Of a stretch of 64,000 nucleotides of DNA, positions 52,961-64,000 are shown piece after piece (the stretch's first letter is position 1; each line of letters begins with the position of its first letter). The notes under the pieces are model-generated. The model saw only the letters and a list, made by a program, of their open reading frames with translations, had not been told where the DNA came from and searched no databases. Source of the DNA: Aphis gossypii (taxonomy: Eukaryota; Arthropoda; Insecta; Hemiptera; Aphididae); assembly GCF_020184175.1 (NCBI RefSeq), contig NC_065530.1, positions 80,453,260 to 80,517,259 on the forward strand, written 5' to 3'. The position numbers were made by a program, and so were the translations under genes.

Positions 52961-54519
52961 TTTCAGATTTAGTATGCAATTATATTTTTATAAATGCATA
53001 AATTCACACGGGTCATGAGCGCAAGTGCAGTGCTATGTTCGCTCACTTTCTACACGAAATACAAATCGTACTGCACTAAGCACGATGTTTTGCCTAAGCG
53101 ACCCTCCTAAAAAACGACAGACCATAAAATCAAAATCTGTACGTCGACACCGCGATTAAATAGTATACATTTACGTCTCATTCTATGCCTCTGAGCGGGT
53201 TTATAGAATTTGTAATGTTTTTTTACTCACTACTAGTAGTATGGCTGTAACCGAGCATGGTCACGACGTCACTGAACGAATAATAACATTTTAAATACAA
53301 AAAACGTTTAAAAATATATCTCCAACACAACACGGCATTTGTATATATTACACGCGCAGTCATCTCTTCGCGGCGACATTTATTTCGGCTGAGAAAATCG
53401 AACTTTTACGAGATTTTATTAATATCCATAATATATACACTAAACAGAGGAGGACACGTCTCTCAAAACGGTGGCTACTATATTCGTGAATATATACAAT
53501 AATATATGTACATTTAAATTTGACTGTCGGACGTCTCAAAAGAATTACAATATGAAAGTCAATTCGCCCGTTTCATGTGGTATACGCGCTGAAATTCATC
53601 TATATTGAAATTACCACGACTGGTGTGAAATTTACATTTGACGCTGTGTTCCGGGGAAAGAAAAAAAGTTCATTATTGCAACAAAGATAAATAATCCGGT
53701 GGGTAATCAGCAGTCTTGCGCTGAATACGTTTTTTTTTCGTTTTATTTTATTTTCTTACTTTTATTTTTCGTATACGCTTATTACGGTACATAATATATT
53801 ATGCAGTACCTAAGAGTGAATACTAATCGTTATCGTTTATTTACAATTGTGGATTCGAGACTACTTGTAAATAACCATATACACTCGTAATAAAATAATG
53901 TGTACAAAAGATGAAAATAAAATGTTGTTCTCTCCAATCGAGTGTTAAAATATATTATTGTGTATAGCTGTTTGCGTACATATAGGTCACAGATGCAGAT
54001 CCAGACTATAATATTTTTTAAAACTACTTTTTTTTTTTTGTTTATCAAATAATGAATACAATTACAACATGTGACTATCATGTGTAATTTTGATTACGAG
54101 TAAATATAATACGAGTATAGTGACGAGAATAATGGAATGGGAGAGTACTCAATAGTGACTGCTAAATATTAAAATCTTAGATTTTATATTCTATCGCGGT
54201 TATATAGAAATACGTATAATGCATTATTAAATGTCGATCATAGTGCCACATTAAGTTTAATATGTTCGCATCAAATAAGTAACAAATACGCATATTATAA
54301 TCGATCAACTATATATCAAATTTACACCGATTACCAATTTTAATCGTAAAATATTCGGTCCATGCATAACGCGCGATAATATTTGAACAAAGTTTTACTA
54401 AAATAGTCGCACAAATCTAAGAATAATATAGGTAATAGCAACGTGTTTTTCTCGGTGCCGCACATACGGTCCTTGGAAAACGGCTAGATATTGTATTTTA
54501 TGGGCTATAACGCGATTCC
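52961..54519. other. intergenic DNA, no gene seen
   Basis: Moderately complex sequence at 53000-53600, including a partly palindromic segment (GTGCAGT ... ACTGCAC near 53024-53077), then A/T-rich DNA. No gene was recognised. Confidence 0.45.
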
Positions 54520-54632
54520 AAAAATTACCGAAATTTTGTAGATTTTAATAATCACTGATATAGGTACATACGCGATTCCGAAAACTTTATATTGAAATAT
54601 ATTAAATATATGGTTCATATAATATATACTTA

Positions 54633-55404
54633 AACACGATTCCTCGTAATTTTAAATGCAACGTTGCCATACAATAAGTAGGTGACTGCAAACTAATCAA
54701 AAATGAACTCGGTGGTCTCAATATGGAACATGGTTAAGATAAATAATGATACCATTATACCATGGTATGGAAGCATGTCAGTGACTAAAAATTCATTTCA
54801 CCTGTTATGCTTAGGGGAAATATTGAAAGCAAAATATTCTATCTTAAGTATTTAGTGCAGTAGAATATTATATACGTATTATATTTGTAGCTATATGCAT
54901 GGGTGCCCACAGGTAACATTTTAGGGGGGGGGGAGTCAAAATAAAAAAATTCTCAAATGTAAGATAATAAAGATAATAATAATAATATTATGGTAATATT
55001 TATTGAGCTACAAGTTTATATTATTGTTTGTCCAAGGAGGGAAGTGCCATATCTTGCCCCCCCCCCCCAATGGACGCCCATGGATATATGTATGTTTTCT
55101 ATAACGCAATTGAAATTTATATTAAACTTTATTTGTAAAGAAATAATTAACCATATGGCTAAGTTGAAATATAAAATATGATGATCCGACAAATCCAACA
55201 ATATGCAAAATGTAAACTAAAATCGTTTATTTCGAAAGTCTTGTTTTCAAAAGGTCAGAATCGTTTAAAGCACAAAACGATTTGTAGTAACTAGTATACG
55301 TATATAATTATTATGTTAGATATACAATAATACATAATATATATTTTGTATGTACACGTTTTCGAAATGGCAACGTTGCATTTAAAATTACGCGGAATCG
55401 TGTT
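54633..55404. repeat. fold-back: 38-bp inverted arms about 700 bp apart
   Basis: The 38 bases at 54633-54670 (AACACGATTCCTCG ... GTTGCCAT) reappear as reverse complement at 55367-55404 with a single mismatch. A weaker match continues outward, since GTAGATTTTAATA occurs in matching inverted positions near 54539 and 55420. The spacer holds a complete small MITE (54898-55082). This looks like an old inverted-repeat or fold-back element with a MITE between its arms. The outer ends and target duplication are not resolved. Confidence 0.7.
54890..55090. mobile_element. 185-bp MITE with long G and C runs, inside the fold-back
   Basis: The element 54898-55082 starts CATGGGTGCCCA and ends with the reverse complement of CATGGGCGTCCA. 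The 8-bp flanks GCTATATG (54890-54897) and GATATATG (55083-55090) agree at seven of eight positions. A G-run follows the left end and a C-run precedes the right end, so the element can fold into a long hairpin. The overlapping open frames on both strands are by-products of this structure. An 8-bp duplication suggests a hAT-type origin. Confidence 0.75.
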
Positions 55405-55867
55405 CAATAATATTAATGGCTATTAAAATCTACGATTTTATGACATGATTCTGAAAATTTGTTGAACAATTCGATTGATTATTGAGAATCGGATGGCGGA
55501 TTAAAATATGGTCTTAATATAAAATCGGACGAACCCTTCGCCCGATGGATGCGAAAAGAAAACGATCGCGAATCGAAGTAAATTATTGTGGTTATAAATT
55601 ATAATCACTCGCAAGTAACTTCCGTCGAGCGTATTACCATCGTTTTCATCAATGGACCCCATCGACGGTTATGCGGTCGGTCTTGTAAGTACGAAAAGTT
55701 GTCTATAATTCTATGCGTATAGATAATTTGTAAGTAACGCTTGGACAAATATCCTAAACATCATAAAATCGATTTTCAAAACTGACGAATGTCCTAAAAA
55801 CCCTAAATAATTCTTAAAAAATTCAAAATAAAATTGAGTATTCATTCAACGTCTCAATGATACAAAG

Positions 55868-56212
55868 TTTTAGGCCAGCGGTTCTCAAACTTTTTTTTTG
55901 AGTACCATTGGTGTATTATTAATCAGTCATCTACCACAATGACTAAAAATAGAACGACCCAAATTGTACAATTAATACTTTACTATTTAGTTAAATACAT
56001 TTATTTTGAATAATAAGGCAGTAAAATACTACAATATACCTAATTGTTTTTATTTATTAGTTTTTTAAAATAAGATATAAATTAAATAACAAATTTTTAA
56101 TAAGATCAGAATTGAATATTATTTTTAATTTTCTGGTCTACTATCATGCGGCCTACCGCGTACTACTATGTAGTCTTTCGCGTATCACAGCTTGAGAAAC
56201 GCTAATTTAGGC
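55868..56212. mobile_element. hAT-type MITE, copy B, inverted relative to copy A
   Basis: The element 55876-56204 starts CAGCGGTTCTCAAACT, as in copy A, and ends AGCTTGAGAAACGCTA, a decayed inverted repeat. Flanks TTTTAGGC (55868-55875) and ATTTAGGC (56205-56212) agree at seven of eight positions. Its interior matches the reverse complement of copy A at 6780-7129 over most of the length, for example the ACTAAAAATAGAAC and CAGTAAAATA segments, but with more substitutions, so it is the older insertion. Confidence 0.88.
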
Positions 56213-58079
56213 TATACATTAACGAATTTATTTTAATTATAACGATCTATGATGATATGCTATGCATATCGTTAAAAGTTTCATCACTCACGAGCCAACA
56301 TTTTAAGTGCATAAAAATCTCATCCCTATATAGTCGTTATATTTACTTAACACGCATTGTATAGGTACATGGTAAATGTATTAAAAATAATGTATCGAAT
56401 GTGTTAAAAAAGTATCAAAACCATTTTGCAGCATGTATAATTTAAATTGTAACACGGGTATCACAGACGCGTATATTTATGAGAGTATTAATGATGGGGC
56501 GATCGCCCCAGTTGCCAGGTGGTATTTTTTTTCTTTCTTTTCTATTTCGGGGAATATTTGTCTTCATAATTATTTGTAATCCTGTCATTAGACAAAATTA
56601 ATCTTGATATTATACAATATACACCATTAATACGAGTTAGGTTTATAAGTTATTAAAACGACGAACGGAAAATCACGTATCTGAGTATATTGATCATAAT
56701 TATAATAATATGTTCCTCGGCGGTAATGTGTTGACGTTTATCATTGAGTATGGTAGGCAAAATAGAACTATAGAATGAGAAAATTCGAAATATTTCCCCG
56801 AAAGCTGATAATAGTTATAATAATTCGAGTTATTCTGGTTATTTACATTCTCAGGGTCGACATTTTAAATATTATATTATACTTAATACTAATTTATTAA
56901 ATGTTTTGTTATAATTCACTATGAATAATATTTTAATATAGGTACGACGTATACGAAGCCGAAATAAATATTGTGTATAAACTTTGAGTATTATGCGGTC
57001 CGAAGTATGAAAACAGAGTGATACTGAGGGAGAAACATGTCGTTCGTGGCTTGCAGCAATAATCGATGCGCAGCTGTCTATCGACATCTCACACTGCCGC
57101 AAAAACGTTTGAAATCGACTTTAGCATTAAATCGAATATTGAAGATAAAAAACATCTGAGACGCCGGTGGGACCGCATCACAGCCAAATCCAAAATAATG
57201 TTCCGTAAATAATGTGATTTATAGTTGTGTTAAAAATGGTTTGTGTGTTTTGACTTAACACAGACGTTGTACTTTTCGGGCGATAAAGTTGAGTCTGTTA
57301 CGAATTCGTATAAAAATTAATCTCTATGGAATCCTTATTATAATACTCGTACAATACGAATACTCATAACTCATAAAAGTGATAATATTTGATAGTAATA
57401 CTGTTATAGGAATTATATTATATTTATATTATCTATTTTTTATTTAGTAATTAGTAGACACGCACTTTTTAAGACACTATTTAATATTCTTATGACTTAA
57501 ATTATATTATTTAAAAAAAATGTTTATGAAAATACCTGAGGCTTTTGTTGTAAAGTTTGAGAACTGAGTACACTGAGCCTATAGCTATGTAATATTGTAA
57601 AATATCAAAAAAATAAAATATACTCGTCGGAGCAAAATTAAAAATCTATTCAAAACATATCAATTGAACGGTCACCAATATTAATGACGGTACCAATTAA
57701 TTCTCTATATACCTATAAACACGCTTTTAAAAAAAAAAATGAAAATTTATTACCAAAAAATAGATATTAATATTTAAAGATTTTACAATTCTCTGTGTGT
57801 ACCTTTAGAATTTTTAATAAAAAAAAAAAAGTCGAAACACACACACAAAAAAAAGATCGCTTGTCGTCGTTAATGAAATATGTCGTTTTGTTCTTTATAA
57901 ATGTTCAAATGCCAAATCGACTCGACAAGTCGTCCACACGGACGTTATCGCACGAATTCAAAAAACGTTGTTCGAAACACTACGGCATGTGTACCCACAC
58001 ACATTTTGAAATCGGCTCGTCTCGAGTGATGCCGATATATTATGATGGTCGGCCGCTGCTGCTGATATTATATAATACA
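56213..58079. other. intergenic DNA, no gene seen
   Basis: Mixed A/T-rich sequence. A 108-codon frame at 57795-58121 begins in low-complexity Lys codons and shows no recognisable domain. CpG content rises from about 57850 onward toward the island that follows. Confidence 0.45.
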
Positions 58080-58745
58080 CCGGATGAGCGTCAAAAAGCC
58101 GTGTCCATTGATCCGCGGTAAAGGGCGGCGCGTGGCGTGCCGCCCGTTAGCTGGCCGGATCGTGGGCGCGCGGTGGGTGGCTAGACGGCGGGTTGCCGGG
58201 ACGCGCGCGGCGTCCCTTCGCCAACGCCGAAGCGCCAGTGACGCTCACACGTCGCGCCGGGCGGCCCGCACAGACACACACGCACACACCTGATATCGCC
58301 AAACCGTTCGCGGAATTTGCGCACGACGACGTAGTACGTATATACACATATTATATACATACGAGCCGACACCACGTACGCGATATATATAAACATATAT
58401 CACACATATATATATATATATACGTCACGTATGTGCGCGTGATGTGTCGCCCAGGCGGTCAGTAGTCGGCGGCGCGCCACGTGCTCTCTACACACGACGC
58501 TCTGCGCTCCGTCATACGCGTCCACCGCCGGGACGTGCGACCGCATTACGCGCTCGCGCGCCGTGCACACCACGTGCTGCACGCCATTCAAGCGATCGCG
58601 CGCGCGCCCACTCGCACAAGCGCACTGGTACGCTCACTCGCCCGCGCCACATTATTACGATAACATACAATATATTATTATACTTACGCGCACGCGCTCA
58701 ACGCACCGGCCATCGCACTGTGATATTCGTGACGTCTCTTTATCG
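58080..58745 (+). promoter_or_regulatory. CpG-rich promoter and probable first exon of a gene extending beyond the window
   Basis: The most G/C- and CpG-rich block in the window, with GCGCGCG runs, two CACGTG E-boxes (58478-58483 and 58571-58576), TACGTCACGTA near 58421-58431, and an arthropod initiator-like TCAGT at 58459-58463. It ends with TTTATCG|GTAAGT, a consensus splice donor, at 58745. Overlapping open frames on both strands are expected from composition and match no protein. The natural reading is a 5' non-coding exon on the + strand whose next exon lies far downstream; no partner exon is visible before 64000. Confidence 0.5.
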
Positions 58746-58800
58746 GTAAGTTGTTGTTATATTAAACGACGTTATCAGTGTTAATGTGTTGTTATTATTT

Positions 58801-58826
58801 GTTGTTTGTGTTGTTGTTGTTGTTGT
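58801..58826. repeat. (TTG)n-type microsatellite
   Basis: GTTGTTTGTGTTGTTGTTGTTGTT, in the presumed first intron just after the donor at 58745. Confidence 0.8.
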
Positions 58827-59870
58827 GATAGTAGTTTGTTCGCACAGCAAAAGGGAGCGAAAACCGTGGGGATGGTCGAACTCGAATTTTGAGATTTTTT
58901 TTCGCGACGTTGAGCTTGAATCCGTAATTTATTTATACATTGTTTTTTGGATTTTTCAAACATTTTAAACTTTCGAATATTTTAAACGTAATATATTATG
59001 GATCTATTTAGATTTTAAACGAAAGTCAATATATTATATTATGTTCTAACTAATCTAACCGATAAGGACTAAAATACGTCTCTACGAGGAATCCAAATAG
59101 TATAATATTATGCTGGGATATACGCGGTTTTATTTATAATAATATTAATATAATATTATAGTAAAATTAGTAAATCGATATCGAACTTGATATTTTTCGA
59201 ACTGTTCGAATTTTTCCTATAGTTCTGAGTAATCGATTTCAAATTTTAATTTCCAACTAACTTCGAACTGTTTAGATTTCTTGAAAATTTATGTTTAAGA
59301 GTTTGATAAGTTCGAGAACCCTTTCCTAAAAAGTAATACAACAATCAACTAGAGATCTTAGGTAATAGAATAATAGTGTAGTACTGTAGTATCCAGAAAT
59401 GGTATATTGTTTTTTGTTTTTTTTTTTTTGAAATTTTTTTTTTTAAGTAGGTACTGGTTGATACAAATCAGTGTAAACCTATATTAAGTATGCGAATTAA
59501 AAATATATCACAACTGTTTTAATTACTGCGAATTGTATTTTTCAAATTATTATTAGTTATCAGTTATCACTATGTAAATTTTAAAAATTTGAACAAATCA
59601 GCTATAAAACACAAATAAACTTTCATCTGATTAATCCTCAACTTTACATACTCATAATTTACCATTTTAATAAAAATTATAGTTATTTTTGATAATAATA
59701 AATTATATTACAGATGCGTAATAGAATTTTATAACATGCTTATCGTATATTGATATTCATTTTTTCAAGGTTAATTTATACGCCATTTTATTTTTAATTT
59801 ATACATTTCAGTAAGACTTTTTTGACTATACTGTTTCCTTCGTATTGTTTTCATTGCATATACTAAGTCG

Positions 59871-60761
59871 TAGTGGTGTAAATACCAAAAGTACACGCCC
59901 CCCCGGCCCCCCACATGAATTATTTCACTACTGAATTAAAAAAAATGTATTTTTATACATTTTTTTTGAAAGGTATTCTTAATTTAATAAATGTGTAGGT
60001 TAATTTAAAATTAGTATTATAATTTTAAAAATACATAATATAATATACAATATACATAATCATTAAAATGTTTTTAATTTTTTACGTGCTTTTGTTTTAG
60101 AAAATTAATCTATAAGTACATCAAAATACATTGTTGATACTTAATTAAATTTAAATACTTAAAAGTGATCAACCAATTTTTAGTTTTTGTTATGACAAAG
60201 CTTTTGGTATACGATTTTATAATTTTTAATTTTGAAAATGTCTGTTCTACCACTACTGACGGGTAGAGACGTAAAGTTTAAGAGTTGAATTACTATATAA
60301 ATATCAGAAAAACTGATTGATATGATATAATCGTCGCAAATTAATTAATTAATTTAATTCATTCATTGAACTATTGAAGAAGTTTTTTTATTTCTTTTCT
60401 TAGTATTGTAACTTTTCATCGTCGTCCCATTACATGAATCAGCAATCCATATTTACGACTAATACGTCGAGAACGTAAAAATGTAATACTATTTAAATGT
60501 AATATTATTTTTAACTTTACCTAAAGGCCTAAGTAAAGGAGTAATACCTTATAATTTATATTTATTATTTTTCGGCACTTAATCAAATTACATAGAAACT
60601 GGCAGCGACACTACGTAATGTACTCATTCGACATGTCAAACGAGTATAATATTATTGTTATCCTTTCCATCACGATATTACATTTTCGGGTTTTGGCACC
60701 CCTCTAAATCTTAGAATTTTCGCCCCTCCTGCAGGGATTACGGTACCTAGTTACGCCACTG
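59871..60761. mobile_element. TIR element with TAGTGGTGTAAATA / CTAGTTACGCCACTG ends
   Basis: The left end TAGTGGTGTAAATACC and the reverse complement of the right end (CAGTGGCGTAACTAGG) are recognisable imperfect inverted repeats. A C-run near the left end (CCCCCCCGGCCCCCC) and CGCCCCTCCTGCAGG near the right are subterminal. The flanks (CTAAGTCG on the left, CTTATAGTCG on the right) share only part of their sequence, so the target duplication is uncertain. There is no coding capacity across about 890 bp. The ends resemble 24886-25616. Confidence 0.55.
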
Positions 60762-63700
60762 CTTATAGTCGACAAAATGTTTTACCATTAAAAAAAAAAA
60801 ACAGTTGTTATAGTTGTTACAATGTTACATTAAATAATGAAATATGTATAGTAGAAATATAAACCCAGATTACATACTTATAATATTAAATATAATGTAA
60901 TAATAAGTAATAACTATAATTTCTTTTACTCATTCAACTTTAGTTTTTCTAAACATTGATTGTAAATCGTAATAATTCACATGATATATTTTGGAAATGA
61001 TAATTATAATGCAGTATCTATATATTTACTAATAGTAAAAACAAATTGTTTCCATATTGATGGATATCTAAAATTAATCTGAATAATATTGTTATTGATT
61101 GATGCAGTCAAATTTCTTTGTAATCAGCAAACTTTTTACCATTTAAAAGTATCTACCTATTTAACCACTTTGAAAATTGAAATACTAATTAGCTAATATG
61201 GGTTTATATAATACAATATTTCAGAAACAAAATTGTCTTGGCTCTTTCGTTTATCTTGTTTAAGTGAAATAAATATTTGTTTCTTGTAACTGTACATTTA
61301 ATAAAATAATGTTTAAAGTTCAACTATTTAGATTATGTGTTTGGAAAAAGTACATATTTTTAAAACATTTCGATAAAACTTCAATCAAAACATTCAAAAT
61401 TGTTAGATTATATTATATATTTGAAACTTTTATTTTCTACATGTATATACTTTTAATCGTTTTCAGATAACTGCTTTTTTATTATATAATCATTTTATAA
61501 TATTAAATTGTTAATAAGTTTCAAGATATAAATAAAGTCATTGTAATAAGCAGTGTAGGTACTTAATAATTTGATCTTCAATATTTTAGCCACTATACCA
61601 CATAAAAAAAATAAATAACAGAGAAGAAACTAAAATTATTTTAAAAGCAAAATTATTAAATCGTTATTGCAGCTTTATTAGCTTTACTTATTAGTTATTT
61701 TCATCATCCTCTCATTATCATCAGAAATCATTGATTAGTGCTTACGTAATATTATAGTGCATACAAACTGAATAGTAAACTTTATCATATTATCAATATA
61801 ATATTATGGGTACGTCTTACGAGTTACGACTCTTCAGATAAATAAGCTGGCACGTGTACCCAATAAATTATTTATAAAACTTAACTGGAATTACTTTTAT
61901 TCGTAAATCGTGACATAACAATAAAGTGTAACCGTGTAACATAATGCCATACGTATTTATGAACAAAATCGTTTGAAATTCGCTTGGATATAGTACGATA
62001 AAATTAAAAGCTGTCCGGTCAACGTTCCTTTATTTGGCATTCGTCTCGACTAGCTCACCTCGGTGCGGGGTATATAATATACATTATTATTTTATAGTGA
62101 ATAGTGATGGTACAAGTGTGCAACTATATTTATAATGTATATCTAATGGTTAATATCAATCATAATATTAGGTACCTATGTATGTATTGTATATATAAAT
62201 ATATATACCTAATATTTTATTCACTAACAACAATAACATCTCCCATATAAGTTTCATAAAATTGCGAAACGGTGAAATTTATGGTGTTAAACCCAGTTTT
62301 ATCCGCTTGGATGTCGGAATTGTTATTTTTTTTTTACGAAAGCGATGATTGATCAGCTGATTTCAAATAATAATGTGTAACGCAGGATTGCACATAGTTG
62401 GGCGAGTAATCACCACGCAACTGCAATGTACGCTATAGTTGTATCCTAACTTTTTTTTTTATATGTATTAGCTATTTAGGATATCATTTAAACCTAAATT
62501 ATGATTGAACACATTTTAAATTATTATTTACTAGTTCGTTTAACGTTTAGTAATCACTGAACATTAATAACCGAAAATAAAATATTATAACTTGCACGAT
62601 ATAATTTAGAGTTATGAATAAAAAAAACAACCGAAAGTACATAATATAGTCACAATTATTTTCACACGCCATAAATTAATTTTACCATAGCGTTAAGGAA
62701 TTTCATACTATTATACCTGTATTAAATAAATTACTCAACGAAAACATTAATTTAATATAACTTGTAATATTCAACATTTAATAAATGAACCAATGAAATA
62801 CTTTTATCTGACGCTCAATATTGATATGTTAACATCTTTTACGCCTTATTTTGGTCGGATCAGATTTTTGGGATTAATAATTTTTTTCAACACAATTGAA
62901 AATTGTGTTCACCAATTAACTCTAGACCCATTTTTTTACACGCATTATTTTTTGGTTTTTGTTTTTTTTTTTGGGGGGGGGGGAGTGGCGCGTAAATATG
63001 TTAATACATCAATAACATGTATTTAATAAGTGATTATTTAGTTCTGTATTTATATTTGGTTATGTTAAAAATACTTTAGAATTTGTTTTTAAAATAAATG
63101 TCGAGCAATATTTTGTAGTATATAGACTACATAACTGTCATTTACTCACGACTCACCTAGTCAGTGGCCACACCACTTGTATTTTAAAAAACATTGCCAC
63201 ATATTTTATTAAGTATAAGTCTAAACAAGATTCAAAATTGGATTATCTTCTTCAAATTGCTTCAATTTGCTTTGAAAAGACAATAATATTATCATAAGTC
63301 ATAACACAATGATATTATTGTTGAATTTAAAAACTAACCTATGAAAATAAGTATATGCGAAAGAAAACATAACGATATAAATAAATATGTTTTCCAACAG
63401 TAATATTTTACGGTAGGTATTGATTTTTCAATGGGGTTTTTTTTGTGACTTATCATTATTTATGTCCTTCAAATACATTTTATATATGTATTATGTAACT
63501 ACGAATGAATTAAAAGCAAAATCGCCTAATATTATAAATTTATAAATAATATCGATCATAATTGCAGTTGTTTTTTATATGTAAATTATGCAATATACAA
63601 TGAGAAAGAAAAGACTTTCCAGTGATTTAACTCGCGTTTTTTTTTTCATATTAATAAATGATGATAAGATATTGTGTTACCTACCAGTTAATTGTGTTCT

Positions 63701-64000
63701 GTAACTATAACGCGTAGAACTTCAGTGTACGTATAGGGAAATCTTGTCCATAAATAGACAATTTTCCATGAGAAGATTCGATTAACATTTTGTGAGACGT
63801 TCATCGCACACGTTTTTTCACGGTATACGTCAATACATTATTTTGCAAGGTCGTGGGTCCTACTTGTTTATACACTACATGAATCGAGTACGAAATCATC
63901 AGTGATTGATTTTTATTTTTTAGTTAGTGAGTTCGGTTGATACGATGTTTGGTATCCCTGGTTTTGGAATTAGCATCCTCATAATTTGCACCCCTAGTCT
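60762..64000. other. AT-rich DNA, no gene seen
   Basis: Probably intron or intergenic. It contains a T-run joined to an 11-base G-run at about 62961-62983, followed by AGTGGCGCGTAAAT, which may be a decayed end of the CAGTGGCG repeat family. The last 40 bases (TTTGCACCCCTAGTCT) also resemble the edge of such an element cut by the window. No exon was recognised. Confidence 0.45.

Noticed and set aside
54990..55201. Overlapping open frames on both strands
   Set aside because: They overlap the 185-bp MITE and its flank and include its G/C runs, so they reflect the repeat and not protein coding.
58147..58663. Several overlapping open frames at the 58-kb island
   Set aside because: They occur in many frames on both strands, as expected from high G/C content. 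They are Arg/Ala/Thr-rich with no domain.

Overview
The window looks like AT-rich nuclear DNA from an insect, most likely an aphid or close hemipteran. The reasons are one intron-rich gene with GT-AG introns, an animal lysosomal enzyme, abundant hAT-type MITEs, (TA)n and (AAT)n microsatellites, and the recurrent GTAGGTA/ATAATATTAT word use I associate with aphid genomes. The aphid assignment is inference. No bacterial-type operon, CRISPR array, rRNA or tRNA is visible.

One protein-coding gene can be read completely: an alpha-N-acetylgalactosaminidase / alpha-galactosidase of glycoside hydrolase family 27, on the + strand. Nine coding exons between 32050 and 50547 join in phase into a 442-residue protein. 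It has a signal peptide, all active-site and disulfide residues, and three N-glycosylation sequons. A CpG-rich block ending in a splice donor at 28583 is a good candidate for the 5' non-coding first exon and promoter; the acceptor at 32041 lies 8 nt before the ATG. A polyadenylation signal follows at 50757.

Layout: 1-28 kb is mostly AT-rich intergenic DNA with MITEs (6780-7129, 9871-10205, 19302-19453, 24886-25616), a possible small exon near 0.7 kb and a CpG-rich patch at 22.8-23.7 kb. 28-50.8 kb is the GH27 gene; its long introns hold a 505-bp hAT-like MITE with a perfect 8-bp target duplication (42253-42757), another hAT-like remnant (29013-29324) and GC-richer patches. 51.8-53 kb is a decayed non-LTR retrotransposon reverse transcriptase on the - strand. 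54.5-56.2 kb is a repeat cluster: a fold-back with 38-bp arms, a 185-bp MITE inside it, and an inverted second copy of the 6.8-kb MITE. 58.1-58.75 kb is a strongly CpG-rich block with E-boxes, an initiator-like TCAGT and a perfect splice donor, probably the promoter and first exon of a + strand gene that continues past the window. 59.9-60.8 kb is another TIR element; the rest is AT-rich DNA without recognisable genes.

I found no convincing unknown multi-gene system. The points most worth checking are the Ser/Val substrate pocket of the enzyme, the uORF-bearing leader, the fold-back with its internal MITE, and the unassigned CpG-rich starts.
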